Shown here piece by piece: positions 9,235 to 21,305 of a stretch of 64,000 bases of DNA. The first letter of the stretch is position 1. The number at the start of each line of letters is the position of its first letter. A model generated the notes under the pieces. It was not told where the DNA came from, made no database searches, and was given only the letters and a program-made list of their open reading frames with translations. The stretch is from Spizellomyces sp. 'palustris' (lineage: Eukaryota; Chytridiomycota; Chytridiomycetes; Spizellomycetales; Spizellomycetaceae): assembly GCA_006535965.1 (NCBI GenBank), contig QEAR01000024.1, forward strand, positions 1-64,000. The letters run 5' to 3'. The translations under genes and the position numbers were made by a program.

Positions 9235-12200
9235 ATGGCTTATCAGGGAGAGACTGCTGACTATGTAGCTGGTCTGCAGTCCACACCATTCACATATGAA
9301 CCGCCTTTTCTCCCGGACGACGACGACGAGGATTCCGACTCGCCGCCTACCTTTTTCGAACAACCTCCTGCTTCCCAGTTTCAAGTGGCAGGACTAGAAG
9401 AGGTCCAAGTTTCCGACTACCCTGTATCTGACATTCCGAACGGTGGATTACCAGAACAGGCACTTTTTGGTGGACAACAAAGGGGCTACAACGGGTTTGG
9501 CGCTTACGAGCCTCCTAAAATTGACTTTGAGGATGACGAAGATGAGGATTCAGACGTAGGGGAGGCACCGGCTTCAATTAGATTTGAAATGTCGCCGCTA
9601 AACACCGATGGCCGAGGAGCGCCTTCAGCACATGGCGGAGGAATCCCTGGCCGCCGTTTTGAAAGAAGACATAATCTCGGCGTGAACTATAGTCGAAGAA
9701 GAGCCAAGAATGCTCTGTGGGGAGCTATGGAGGGGTTGTCGGCAAGCATAGCAGAACTTGGACCGGGCTCTTCAAAAGAAAGGTCCGTCAAGATGTGGGT
9801 TGAAACCCAGAATTTAGACAAGCTCCTCAAGAAGGTATAGTGCATACACATGAGCGTACTCATTCCTACAACCCGTTTATGGCTATGTTATTTTAGATAT
9901 ATGCATTCTATATTGGAAAGGGATTGTATTCCATACTCCTGGCGAGAATCACCAATCTCTTGTGAGTGTGCGTAGTCAGATATATCAATTTATATGGTGT
10001 CGTCCTGAGCTAAATTTCCATCAGCATCCTGGCATTCATTGTCGCCTTCTCAACCTTTCTTTTCGGGTGTATCGACTATTCTCTCATTCGCAAGAAGCAG
10101 CTGTTGAGTGAAGTGATTCGTCCCTACTGTCTCCGCAGGTTGGTATCTTTCAATTCAACCAACTGTAATCAAGGATGTAGCTCTGATGGTATGTGCAGCA
10201 TACACGGAGCCCCGGCCTTCTTTCTGATCGTATTCAGTATCTGGTGGACTTGGCAATTTCTACGGCTATTAACGGATATACCGCAACTTCTAAGGATACA
10301 TCGCTTCTATTATCATGTGTTAGGAATTACGGATGTAAGTTCAAACAGATTTTTCTTGAACTTAGTTATGCCTGGGAAGTTGACGAGACTGTTATAGGCC
10401 GAAATGCAAACGATTGACTGGCGCGACATAGTGAATAAAATCATGCACATTCCCGACATACCGGGCCCAATGCAAACCCGTGCCATGACCATGAAACTCG
10501 ACGCGCACAATATTGCTAACCGCATCCTTCGGAAGGACAACTACATGATTGCCCTGTTCAATAAAGATATCCTAGACTTGACCGTGCCATTTCTCGGACG
10601 GCGGCAAATGTTAACGAAGATTATGGAGTGGAATCTGTCATTCTGCATTCTGTCCTTTGCTTTTAACGAGGAAGGCAGAATCAGGAAGAGATTCATTAAA
10701 GACACTAATAGGTAATCACCTTCGGATTCGCGTCATGATGCATGATATTAATACGTCCTTGGATGATCGATGTAGATCCAAGTTGGTTAATGAGTAAGCG
10801 ACGGAGCTGTTGCGATATGTCTACTGGTTATAAAGTAGCTAAAAGAACTTTTTTAGGCTGAAACAGCGTTTTGCCATGATGGGCCTCGTTAACCTCATAT
10901 GCGCCCCTTTCATCTTCTTCTTTTTCATTATGCATTTCTTCTTCCGATACGCACAGGTTAGCTTCGGTTGTATATAGAACCAACTCAGCTGACCATTGAA
11001 AGTTCATCCCACTCTACTCTTTCGCAGGAGTTTCATAAGAACCCATCCTCACTTGGATCTCGTCAATATTCTCCTTTTGCGCGATGGAAATTCCGTGAAT
11101 TCAACGAGCTTCCGCACCTGTTTGAACGCCGGTTAAACCGAAGTTACCGCATGGCAACGAAATATATGAATCAGTTCCCTAACCAGAAGATCACCATATT
11201 GGCACGGTATGTGTAGGTTGACCGAGTTTACTGGTACACATTACTTATATGAGCTGTCTAGATTCATTGCGTTCATTACTGGAGCCTTCTTAACCGTCCT
11301 GATCATCATGACTATGGTCGAGGAAGAACTACTTCATGGTTTTGAAATCACGCCAAATCGCTCAGTGTTCTTTTACATTGGGATATTTGGAACTGTCATG
11401 GCCGTCAGCCGAGGCATGGTGCCCGATGAAAATGAGGTGTTTGAACCTGCGAGAATGCTGCGTCAGGTGGTGGCAGAGACTCATTATCTGCCTACTGAAT
11501 GGAGGGGAAAAATGCATTTGGACGAGGCAAGCATCCTAGGGAATTCCATCCCACATTGATCAGTATGCTGACATCGTATTCGTACAGGTTCGACAGCAGT
11601 TTGGCATCCTCTTCGAGTACAAAATAGTCCTCTTCCTTCAAGAGATTCTGAGCGTCCTCTTTGCACCTCTCATTTTGTGGTACTCTCTCCCATCGTGCGC
11701 TGAGCAAATCGTGGATTTCTTCCGGGAGTTTACTGTCCATGTTGATTCCCTTGGATACGTCTGTTCTTTCGCTGTTTTTGATTTCAAGAGGCATGGCAAC
11801 TTGAAGGTTTGTCATCACAAGGACATTTGCGGACTGCAGGTACTTTGTAACTCATCACCGTCTTGACCTTCTCAGTACGGGGTACCTACACAGAATCAGG
11901 ACGAATATTACATATCCAAAGAGGGTAAAATGGAGCAGTCCTTTGTGAACTTCAAGGTATGCCATTCTATATCTTCTGCAGTGAAGATTTGCGAACACGT
12001 AAGTCTAATCTGTTCATTAGATCAACAATCCCGACTGGGAACCGAGAGGCGATGGATCGCAGTATTTGAATACCATCCTAGCTCGAGGGAACGAGTTGTT
12101 ACAGTCGCAGTATATGCCAGACCCTGGCAATTCCTCGTCACTACTCTTGCATTCGTTGTTGAGACCGAGGGTAAGGGACCGGATTAGGACGAGTTTAGTA

Positions 12201-12520
12201 GCCAAACCTAACACCTCTTCGCCGCTTCGCAGCGTAACGTGAAGTTTAATGACATGGGCGGAGACGATCGTCACCCTGCATTGCAAGGCTCTCTGGAACG
12301 GACGTCGCAACACCTTCATCCTCTCCATAATGTTCAACCGCATCCGTTGTTTTACGGAACCTCGTCCACTACGGGAATAGGTCAACGACAGTTGCACCAA
12401 CAGTCGCAGCTTGCCGAATCTATGCTACAAGGATCTGAGGTTGGCGATGGACGAGATGTGGGCAGGACGCTCTTTGCTCTGCTGGATGCAATTTATGAGT
12501 CCAATAAGACTCTATATTAG
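9235..12520 (+). CDS. ATG9: Autophagy scramblase ATG9
   Basis: Multi-spanning lipid scramblase that seeds and expands the autophagosome membrane. The long first exon (9235 to about 9835) codes an acidic, disordered N terminus starting [13 protein letters not shown]. Many short exons follow, encoding the conserved core: a first transmembrane stretch (near 9900-10080), a second with [18 protein letters not shown], the family block [19 protein letters not shown], helices with [21 protein letters not shown]-like sequence, [39 protein letters not shown], and an [20 protein letters not shown] block. The last exon is a Gln/Ser/Gly-rich cytosolic tail ending ESNKTLY. Some exon edges near 10700-11000 and 11800-12050 are approximate. 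Confidence 0.95.
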
Positions 12521-12626
12521 TTTGTAGATGATCGACTACACCATGTACAGTTATTTGTAGCAATATTTCGTTTTTCTGTTTCAATGAATATATATCCAAA
12601 TTCGACCACTTTGTTTGATTACAATA

Positions 12627-13707
12627 TCATTCGGTTTTTACAGATCGAGGCACCCGAGCTGATCGCAATGCTGCCCTCGCCACCAACGCTTGTCGTCCCA
12701 AAATGGCCGTAATGATTCCCAGGAGGCTTCCGTAACCCAACAATTGGAAAAGATTCAGCTTTACCCAAAAGACATAATATAACAATACGCAGAGCGACAG
12801 GCTCCCCATAAAGGCCGACCCGGAAATAAATGAGACGGAGCTGCTGAACAAGTTTGTAAAGTTCGCACCCAATACAACATACTATCATTGGAAGAGCATC
12901 AGCATGGTTCAGACCATGAGGCCACACACCAGCAAACTCCACTCACCGATCCAAGCAGTAACAACCATGGCGCCAACACAAGTCCACTAAAAGTTAATGA
13001 CAAGACCTTGTTCGGCATTATGTCAGCGGGACGGAATTTGTGCGTTATCTCTGGGAGTGGCTCGAAAACATCCCAGTCACTCGATCCTTTTGTTGACGGT
13101 CCGGCGATTGAGAACTGAGCGGCACCAAGTGTGTGAGCGAGAGGGTCCGTGTCTACAGAACCTGCGTACAACATCAGGGTGTGCGGGCCCGGGTGAAGTT
13201 TGTCGAGGGTTGACTGATCCTGTCGGGTAGAATTGGTCATAAAAACCGGTTCGTCAACTATCATTGTTTCGTGCAGTATGAAACTCACCAGCTCGCACGT
13301 AAAGACACCTGTCCCCTTCGATGCGCACACAAGCGTCTTCTCATCATTCGTTTTTTCGTTCCTCGCTCCTAGGAACAGATGCTGCAAGGACAAAGCCTTG
13401 CCTGTGTCATCTTTAACAGGCACGGTCAGGGTCAGCTTGCTGGCTGAATCGAGGGTGAGAGGTTTGGAAATTCGGGGCGGTGAGTTTAAGCTTCATTTTA
13501 ACAGTAGAGGTCAGTACAAGGGAATGGAAGCCACCCGACGGGTCGTATGCGCTCCACCTACGTTTCTGAACGAATGTCTGAGCCATCTGCCCCAGTGATC
13601 TTCAAGGTTATGTCACCGAGAACTGGGATTACACGGCGCGCGTATACATGGCCGATAAGAGCAAGAAGAACGAGGAGTATCGGCGACAAAAAGTTTTGTG
13701 AGCGCAT
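12627..13707 (-). CDS. SWP1: Oligosaccharyltransferase subunit ribophorin II / Swp1
   Basis: Non-catalytic subunit of the ER oligosaccharyltransferase that N-glycosylates nascent proteins. The chosen start (13707) gives an N-terminal signal peptide, MRSQNFLSPILLVLLALIG, followed by luminal sequence starting RRVIPVLGDITLKI. An in-frame ATG at 13794 would bury the signal, so it was not used. The luminal part includes HTLMLYAGSVDTDPLAHTLG. The C-terminal membrane part begins HKFRPADIMPNKVLSLTFSG and continues into three hydrophobic segments, the hallmark of the ribophorin II/Swp1 C-terminal domain, before a basic end. At least two introns (near 13430-13560 and 12880-12950) are needed. It is convergent with ATG9. 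Confidence 0.85.
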
Positions 13708-13834
13708 CGTGGGTAGAGTCCGCTTTAACGAGGAATACAGAGTCAATGCCCGATGTCCTTGATCGTCCAGTTCCTGCGCGTCTCGAAACGGCAACGAGAG
13801 TGGTGTTTCTATAGCAACAGCGAGTTACACATGG

Positions 13835-15175
13835 GTGGATCCACAATCAAGCCAGATGCTGACGATGGTGTGGACCTCCTTTGCAGCGCTCAGATGGCCA
13901 ACAGCAATCTTCCCCGAATGTCACATTATGCAAAGAGCAAAGTTTGAATACCACCTCAATCTTGCCGCTGCATGGCTACGACGAGCAATTCTCATGTTTT
14001 CAATTTCGTCGGGTGATAACAATGACGAAGACCCGCTTGAAGACACTTTCTATCGGAATGAAGGGGATCCTCCAAGCCGGTCAGAAAAGGAGTTCCAGCG
14101 ATATCGATATGGATTTTATAGACTTTTTGGTATGTCCATTGTGATGAAAGTGTCACGCCTCCTTCCGTACCACAGAGGTCTGTGTAAATATCTAAGATCT
14201 GGGCCTTGTATAGCGGAGATCACGAAGAAGGGCGAGTCGAAATCATATCGCGCGCCCGAGACGATAGATGAAAGAGAAGACTTTGGTCGATTTCTGGACA
14301 GAATAAAGTTCAACGCGTGCGTTTCCTTGGTCATTGCTTCTGAATGTTTAATTGATTGATCCTTTGTCACCTTCAGCCAGATTTCCTACGGACCTATTAC
14401 CCTCCTTCTTCACCTCTACCTCCTGTACACTTACACCACTCGCACCATCTTTTGCCCCTCGTCAAAATACCTATCCTTCAATCCAAACGCCGAATGCCCA
14501 GCGCATACTGTCACGTTCCTCGATCATGTTTACGCAATTTTGCTCGCCTTCTACACAGCAACATTCATAGCACATTTCGTTTATCCAGCACTGGAACGCG
14601 TACTCCTTCTCTACGGGGTATATATTGTGAATGGGACAGTATGGACCGCGTGGTGGTGTTTGTCGGCCGACGCGATAGACAGAGCAAGGTGGAAAGGGAA
14701 AGGGGCAACGCGACCTGATGGCGGAGTTGGGACGTGGACGACGCTGTGGGTGCCTATTGTTCATTGGTGGCTTTTTCTCATTGCCCGCAGGCGGGTATTG
14801 GGATTGATTCACTGGGAACATGAAAATTGGCTGATGCGAACGGACAGATCAATCGCGGAACGGGGCGTCAAATTGCAATTGACACATTACTTCTGCTATC
14901 AATTGTGGGCATACCTTTCCTCAGCGCTCCCAATACTCACATGGGACTGGCTGATAAAGCCACAAGGGCCTTTTGCATGGCAATCCACAGATTTGCCCAA
15001 TTGGCCGGGTTCCATCAGGGTGACGATGTTGGCAGCAATCAGCACCTGGGGCCTGAAGATTTTCTTCAGCTTCCTTCATTTCCAATGCTCTTGTGTGGCA
15101 TGGACTGAACCTTTTCGGAGGGGACTTATGATCAATGCATTTGAAGGAGATCTGAGAGTCGGTATAATTTATTGA
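13835..15175 (+). CDS. Predicted multi-pass membrane protein of unassigned family
   Basis: I do not recognise this protein. The best model starts at 13835 (MDPQSSQMLTMVW), may splice out an intron at about 14129-14178 (donor GTATGT), and uses an intron ending just before 14381. The last exon is long and hydrophobic: segments around GPITLLLHLYLLYTYTT, FLDHVYAILLAFYTATFIAH, LLLYGVYIVNGTVWTAWW, LWVPIVHWWLFLIARRR and VTMLAAISTWGLKIFFSF would make about five or six membrane helices. A Cys pair and HWEHENW lie between them. The N-terminal exon is hydrophilic and could belong to a different frame. Fungal integral membrane protein is all that can be said. Confidence 0.6.
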
Positions 15176-15364
15176 TTTAGGCACGCTGCTGTGACTTTAC
15201 AAAACAACTAGCCTGCCCATGGTACGTTGGGTCGCTCTAATATATAAAAATTCCACGTAGCTAGAATAGCAACGATAGATAATAGCGACAGAGTTACTAG
15301 TGATACAGCGAAGCTGCTATTGTTGGATTATGTACGCGTGGAGTCCAGATTTCCATACACCGAT

Positions 15365-16613
15365 TTATACACGTATGGTATCAGGCACAACTCCAATAGC
15401 TTTGCAAGTTTCCACAAACTTCGGCAAATCCTGGAGACACGACAGTAAACATCAGCCATGCAGATCGGACTTTGGCCACGCTACACCCAGTGACGTACCG
15501 TTCTCCTGAGGTACTTCAAAATCTTCATCCGTTTTGAGACCCATTTCTCCAGTTGTCGCTTGGTAGAGACATCTTTCCGATGACTCTTCAAATGATCTGT
15601 CATCGCTTGAATGCGGACTGTAAAAATTGCAGCTATATTGTAGACATATAGTTCATTAGTATACACTACTTGGGTAGGCGACGATCTCATACTGGCGTGG
15701 AATCCCTACCCTGCACTTCTGGGCTTCCGGTATCATGCGGCATTCTGCCAAACAATTGAACGCATCGCTCCGTATTGAATTTTGTAATCTGACTTCGATT
15801 CGCGTTTTCCAAACTCAGGATCCTCCGAAGCATTTCAGCCTTTGGCTCTGCCATATCAGCCGCGAGCTGCCCCTTGAGCGACGTTTTGGCAAGACGCGGT
15901 GCATCTGCAAACAGCAATTCAGCTTCTGAGGGAGTCAGCCCATGAGCGTAATATGGTCCTGAGGCCGCAGGCAGTGGGATCTCCTCTACACCTTCGGGTG
16001 GTGCAACGTCACGGAGAACGATGGGTGTCCTATCCGGAATGATATCCGCGACATTCGCAGGGAGTTTCATTTCCTTCTTCACATCTTCTTGCCCGATTGT
16101 TCGAAGGTTAGGCATACGGATACTACCTGCCCTCTCCTGTTCGCTGGCTGCATCGGCACCCTGCTCTCGCGCCTCCTCCGCAGCTCTTTGACTCCGTTCC
16201 TCCGCGGCAGCTAAAGTGTCCTTAAGACTGCCGGATACGATGGGCTCCGGGTGGGGCTTTTCAGGGGTTGCAAGGAAGGGAAGCAGCTTCGATTCAGATG
16301 GAGGAGTGGGCTGGGCTTGGGACACGGCAGTTGAGGAGCGGGTGGTGGTGGTAGGTGAGCGCCGCTTGTCACGCCCAATTTCTGCATATTTGTCTCCCAA
16401 CCGTTGCTGTAGATTTGCTATTTTCTTCTGGTTTTTCTCCCATGACTTTTTCGAGATTCGTACTTGGAGAGCTGGAATTCGGATATGAACGGTAGTGCAC
16501 GTATGGAAATGGGTGGTAGGAGACGATAAGCACAATGCAGATGATGGAAGCAGAAGGGATCTCGTTTGAGACCCGCTGCTCGATACAGCTAATCTCCACA
16601 GCGGGCTCGGCAT
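15365..16613 (-). CDS. Mitochondrial small-subunit ribosomal protein bS15m
   Basis: Mitoribosomal protein of the S15 family, which binds the central domain of 12S/15S rRNA. The start at 16613 (MPSPLWRLAV) gives a Ser/Thr-rich presequence. A long Ala/Glu/Pro-rich extension of about 230 residues precedes the S15 domain, recognisable by RMPHDTGSPEVQAAIFTVRI, HLKSHRKDVSTKRQLEKWVS and MKILKYLRRT. Introns near 15700 and 15420-15500 join the last exons, ending VGVVPDTIRV-like residues. Such N-terminal extensions are usual for fungal bS15m (yeast Mrps28). An upstream ATG at 16715 would hide the presequence and was rejected. Confidence 0.92.
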
Positions 16614-16710
16614 TTCTTGAAAACGTTGGCAGAATTTGAAATGGGTTGTAATTTCGTAGCAGAGCGAGTCGAGTCGGAGAGTCTCATGAAAATGCTTGTT
16701 GCCATGACAT

Positions 16711-16718
16711 GTCACGTG
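16711..16718. promoter_or_regulatory. GTCACGTG E-box upstream of bS15m
   Basis: The motif sits about 98 bases before the bS15m start, in the narrow gap before the 3' end of eIF3m. It is identical in core and flank to the sites upstream of RPS11 and in the histone promoter. Confidence 0.35.
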
Positions 16719-16833
16719 TTCTCAAGATGGGAACAAATTGATGGGCATTTGGGATGAAATGTGATATACAAAAAGAAAACAACCTCTACAGCCTATCCTA
16801 CCCACTCTCTATTTTACTATCCGCTCCACCGCA

Positions 16834-18436
16834 TCATGCCGTAATAACGGTTTCGATAGTAGCACCTTGTGATCCCGCAATCAACTTTGCATTTGAAATA
16901 ACCTGAAGGACATCCTTTAAATTTGCTTTCCATGCATTCAATTTATCGTTCAATTGTTGCCATTCCGTCTCGCTGAATACTCGGTGGACCGATCGACCCA
17001 CAACAACCGTGCGCTTCAACTGGTTCATTTTGGCGTCCATCAACCCAGCACGAATTACGTTGATGACCCAAATCTCCACTTCATCCTCCGGAACATCGAG
17101 AGTTTGAGCAATGGTGTCGTACCCAACCTCTCCCTGTACGTTTGCAGCAGCCAGACTTGCCATAGATAGAAGGCGCATCTTCGTCAAATTGTCCTCCTCC
17201 GATAGTCCTAGTAATGCTACGTCAACATGAAGTGAAGCTATCAAGCGGGAAATTATGGAAACGAACCGTGTTCGTCAACGAATCCAGGATTTGCTTTTAC
17301 AAACTCCTGGTATTGTTTCAGGCTTTCGTCCAAGAAAATCTTAAGGAGGTCAAAAAGCTTGCTTGGCTTGAGTGCCTGGACAGCTTGCAGTTTGAACAAG
17401 TCCTCGAAATCGAGCACCGCGGGGATGCGGAAAGCCTCCTTCACTGCACGAATAGCAGCATCCTTTGCCTCTTGCAGTGCTTTTGCATCTCCATTGTCGA
17501 ACGTGGCAAGATATTTTAGTAGGAATTCGTACGCCTCACGGGTGCTATAATATAAAGGGATAAGAAATCCGTTCATCCACGACATAGACCATAGACTTAC
17601 TATTCGCCGCTCTGCTCCAATTTTTGGCTGATGAGAAGGTATAGTGCTCTTCTCTGGTTTAACGCCACACCCCATTCCGCAATCCAAGCATCCAAAGACA
17701 ACAAGTGGGGAACAAGAACGTCCAGCTCGCCGGCCTCAGCCGCAACATTCAAAATTGCTACAAACACATCGTAACGGACAGGAGAGTTGCTCTCAAGGTT
17801 GTTGTAGAGGTTCGAAAGACTGCGACAAAATCGATGTAAGCCCTGCTTATCAGCCTGAACAATACGAGCGATACTTACACTTTGAGTCTCAAGTGGGCCT
17901 TGTCGGTACCACTAGCAACGATTGGTTGGATGATGCTGTTTACGAGTTTGGGCACGATTTCGGGTTGAGCGTCCTTGATCAAGGCAATGAGAAGATTGTA
18001 CAGTGACTCGAAATCTGCGGTAACATAAAGGAGAGTGTTAAGCTTCTGCCAGTCAGCAGCCACATGCCAAAGAGATCCGGCGCGAGACAATATTTCTCCT
18101 TTTTCCCATCTTTCTACTACCAGGTTGGGAGTCCTACCTTTCTCAGTTGCCTCCAGCAAAGCAGCGCTCTCATTAGCAAATTTGGTTAGCACCTCCGTGT
18201 ACTTCTCCTCAGAGAGCAATTGCTTTGTCGATTGAAAGAAGGCACCAGTTTCCGCTTGCTCTCCCTTGGCTACGCCAATAAAGTTTGCGAGCTCGAGAGC
18301 GGACTAGGTCAAACACACAGATCACCAGTCAATCAGGCATGCCGAAAACAGGCGGGATCAGATAAACACTCTGTCCCTCAGACATTCAATTTCTTACCTG
18401 ATCCCCGGAGAAGAATGCCACACTAGCGGAGGACAT
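16834..18436 (-). CDS. Translation initiation factor eIF3 subunit M
   Basis: PCI-domain subunit of the eIF3 complex, which scaffolds the 43S pre-initiation complex. The first exon encodes MSSASVAFFSGDQ; further exons continue with ALELANFIGVAKGEQAE, then LLSEEKYTEVLTKFANESAA and helical repeats. The C-terminal PCI domain includes KMRLLSMASLAAANVQGEVG, YDTIAQTLDVPEDEVEIWVI, NVIRAGLMDAKMNQLKRTVV and GRSVHRVF, matching the winged-helix part of eIF3m. It ends IETVITA. Five or six introns, mostly 50-80 bases, split the gene. It is tandem with bS15m on the same strand. Confidence 0.92.
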
Positions 18437-18665
18437 TGTGCCGATGTGTTAAGACCAGGTGCAGGAAGGTCAATTGAATTGCTGGCTCGAGAATTCATTT
18501 TCCACCTGGAATGACTATGCCACCGGTTGCGTGGCAACTGCAAAGGATGCTTGGAATAGGGATATCTGGCAGCAAAACGAGTATAGGAGATGATGACCAG
18601 AACCAACTTTTTGATTAAAATATCTAAAACTACCATATGCAAAATCGTGCGCCAGCTTATATTCA

Positions 18666-19968
18666 CTAGTCTTCTTTTACAGATCGTGCTTGATGTCCGT
18701 GACCATTTACACGTCCATTCCCCAGTTTTTGATCTTGCCTTTTCTCCTCCTTATTGTCGGTCAAGGCAGTCTGCATCCTACTCTCGTCGTTGTTTTCGTA
18801 ATGCGCCATCCGTTTGGAAAGTTTGTCAAAGAACATGTTGTTTTCGACGTGTTCAGTGGGTTTCTTGTATGAACCGCCGATGCGATCCCTATGGTAACAA
18901 AAAAAGCTCAAGAATGTGCCATATAATCGACAACGCTCCCAAAGAAGATCCATACCACAGAGTCGTGTATTGTCCGAAATTATAGTTGAACTCCAAATGA
19001 TGCACTGTATGATGCGCCGAACTATTGATGATGGGATGCTGGGTGAAGTAAGCTCTGCAAAAATAGGGAGAAAATGCGGCATCATCTTAGACGTCACTCC
19101 CCACAAAATCAAAAAAATGCTGCGTAAAGCATATTCTCACCCGTCATGAATGCTGATCGTCCATATCTGCACTATTACGAAAGCCGCAAGATAGGCATAT
19201 GCATGCATCGGGAAGATGAATACAAAGGCATGATAGGGTATGGATTGAAAATATCCATCCTGCGGAACAATTGGAGATGGTGAGATTCCTGCGTCCATGA
19301 ACAGTATCATTCCGACCATTCTTTAATTTCAGGCGCATCCCAGTTTCGGCGCGCCAAACCACTGAATCCCACAATTGCCCACGGGCACACGCGTCCCCAG
19401 TTTTTCCAGCGTAGTATCAGTCCCAGTATCTTCAACCTACCAGCGGGTGGAACGCAAAGCTTGCAAACGGCGTCGACACTTTCCATGCATGATGCTGTTT
19501 GTGTAGCCACCAATAGAGCATTGGATGATGCTCGAATCGATGTATCCAGTAGATCAAACAATCCGTGAAGGCCAAAAACATTCCAATACTCAGGAAAAAG
19601 TATCCCCACCCATAATCGTCCACATTCTTGTACAATTTACTGTAACCTCGCACTTCAAAATAGAACCAGGGGACAGTTACCAAGGCGGTCACAGGGAACG
19701 AGGTGACGGAGAGTACTATCTCGCGCCGTATCTGATTTGGTAGGAACTTTGGATGCTTCATTAAGGAGTGGTCGAAGAGGAAGTAGTACGATAAGGAAGA
19801 GAAAATGAAGTAAAGGAGGTTGACGCCGACGACGGCGATAAGCCAGAGGGAGAAGCATTGTCGAAATGCATGGTGCCGGTCAGCGACATAGGGTTGAAGT
19901 GTCGATGGAAATTGGGCATACAAGGCGTCCAGCCCATGATTGTCGGCTAAATCGAGGATGATATCCAT
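18666..19968 (-). CDS. ERG3: Sterol C-5 desaturase (ERG3 family)
   Basis: ER membrane di-iron enzyme that adds the C5 double bond in ergosterol or cholesterol synthesis. The chosen start (19968) is [16 protein letters not shown]. Membrane helices include [19 protein letters not shown]. All three histidine clusters of the fatty-acid hydroxylase superfamily are seen: HRFEHH, HKQHH in [20 protein letters not shown], and HHTVHH before [15 protein letters not shown]. The exon with [20 protein letters not shown] lies between. The C-terminal tail is basic and low in complexity. Four exons, with introns near 19330-19440, 19060-19140 and 18890-18910 (edges approximate). ERG3 rather than ERG25 because of the spacing and the [10 protein letters not shown]-type C terminus. 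Confidence 0.93.
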
Positions 19969-21305
19969 ACTAGCCACTGCCGAGAGTAGTCTGCAATGAG
20001 CAAAGGCAACAGGCCTCGTTTTGTCTATTTTATCTTTGCCGTATGGAGGGATGTTCTGCAAAGCAGCGAAGCTTACGAACCATTAATACAAGTCATTTTT
20101 ACAAAAAATCCCTCACCGTTCCTTGGAAGAAACCACGGAAATGCCACCCAACCAGCAAGGTGTTCTTGCCATGGTGTGATGTTTACCGCGCGTACGTGAC
20201 TGGGTGGGGTGATGGACGCGCGCAAAGGCGCCTAACGTAACGTAAAGCAACTGCCGTTATTTCAGATTCCTTCCTGTAGAGTTGGGGGACTTGGGCCTTT
20301 TAACTTTTGTCGCCCCAAGCGGTAACTGTATATAAGGCTCTCATCATTCGTTATTGATGAATTCTGCTACGGACATTTGGAACAGCCAATTCAAATTCAT
20401 TAATTGAGTAAGTAAGCCGAGATACATAACCACCCAATTTGTTGGACGACCGATTGTATGCGGGATCAGCGGGACATTGTCGACGGCACGCATACATATA
20501 GCTCTAGTATTTTCAAATTCGTTTGCCAGAAACCATCTATACACACAACATCTAAAAGTTCATCCGTGCCATAAATAAACATCAAACTGTGCTATCGAAT
20601 GTGACCATTGCCTGAGCGATCATGCTTGGGAGGAGCATAAACGCATAATCGTCCCATGGACTGCCATTAGGGAAATTGGTGGCGCTTAGAGGAGCACGTA
20701 TAATCCGGATAACCAAAGTCTTGGTCTGGTAGACGTTCACCCATCAAGCGTGGACCACACCAATCAAGATCCATCTTAATTTCCGTGTGAATTGGAGCCA
20801 AGACCACTTTATTTCACCTATAGTAACACTATGTGCCAGCTAATTAGACTGACTTGATCTTCATCTTACTTCCTATGGCGGCCTTGCCCGCAAGCGTAAA
20901 TAGCCGATACATTTGAGGCTCACTGGGCGATCTGTGTCCCGTGCGGGGAAAACAGATGGGGTCCAAGTAATTTGAGGAAGAGTTACATTCCAATATTTTC
21001 CTAATGATAACCGGCCCACTAGCAGCATGGGAAGTACCTGTAGTATACTATTCTAGTGATTGTAGTGTTATCCATTCTGCTGTTCTGTTCGGCAATCTGG
21101 TCTGTAGAAACGCGCTCAAGTCGCTGGATTACGAGATCTTCATCACGTGCTGCCGAACGACGTGAAGCTCAAGAGACGACGACCAGCGATCTCCGTTATT
21201 CAAGTTACAACTTCATTATATTTCACTCATACAAAACAAATAAAGCAGAGCATATGGTAGTGATAAGTGAGTTCTATTGAGCGGGCTTTGGTTCTCACAA
21301 TTAAA
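19969..21305. other. 1.3 kb intergenic region between ERG3 and TEX9
   Basis: No protein-coding gene is convincing here. Visible elements are TATATAAGG at about 20329-20337, an ATCACGTG motif at 21142-21149, and a bulged hairpin at 20930-20957 (ATCTGT-gt-CCCG/CGGG-gaaa-ACAGAT). It is the largest gap in the first 44 kb and could hold an unrecognised RNA gene, but I see no match to U1, U4, U5, U6, SRP, RNase P or 5S RNA. Confidence 0.5.

Noticed and set aside
9235-9840. Separate small acidic protein upstream of ATG9
   Set aside because: The frame continues by splicing into the ATG9 membrane core and fits its disordered N terminus.
20281-20340. U5-like loop (GGCCTTTTAAC) in the ERG3-TEX9 gap
   Set aside because: The invariant U5 loop and the Sm site are absent; the stem is only six pairs.
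20344-20544. 66-codon minus-strand frame
   Set aside because: No recognisable motif, no partner exon, low-complexity surroundings.
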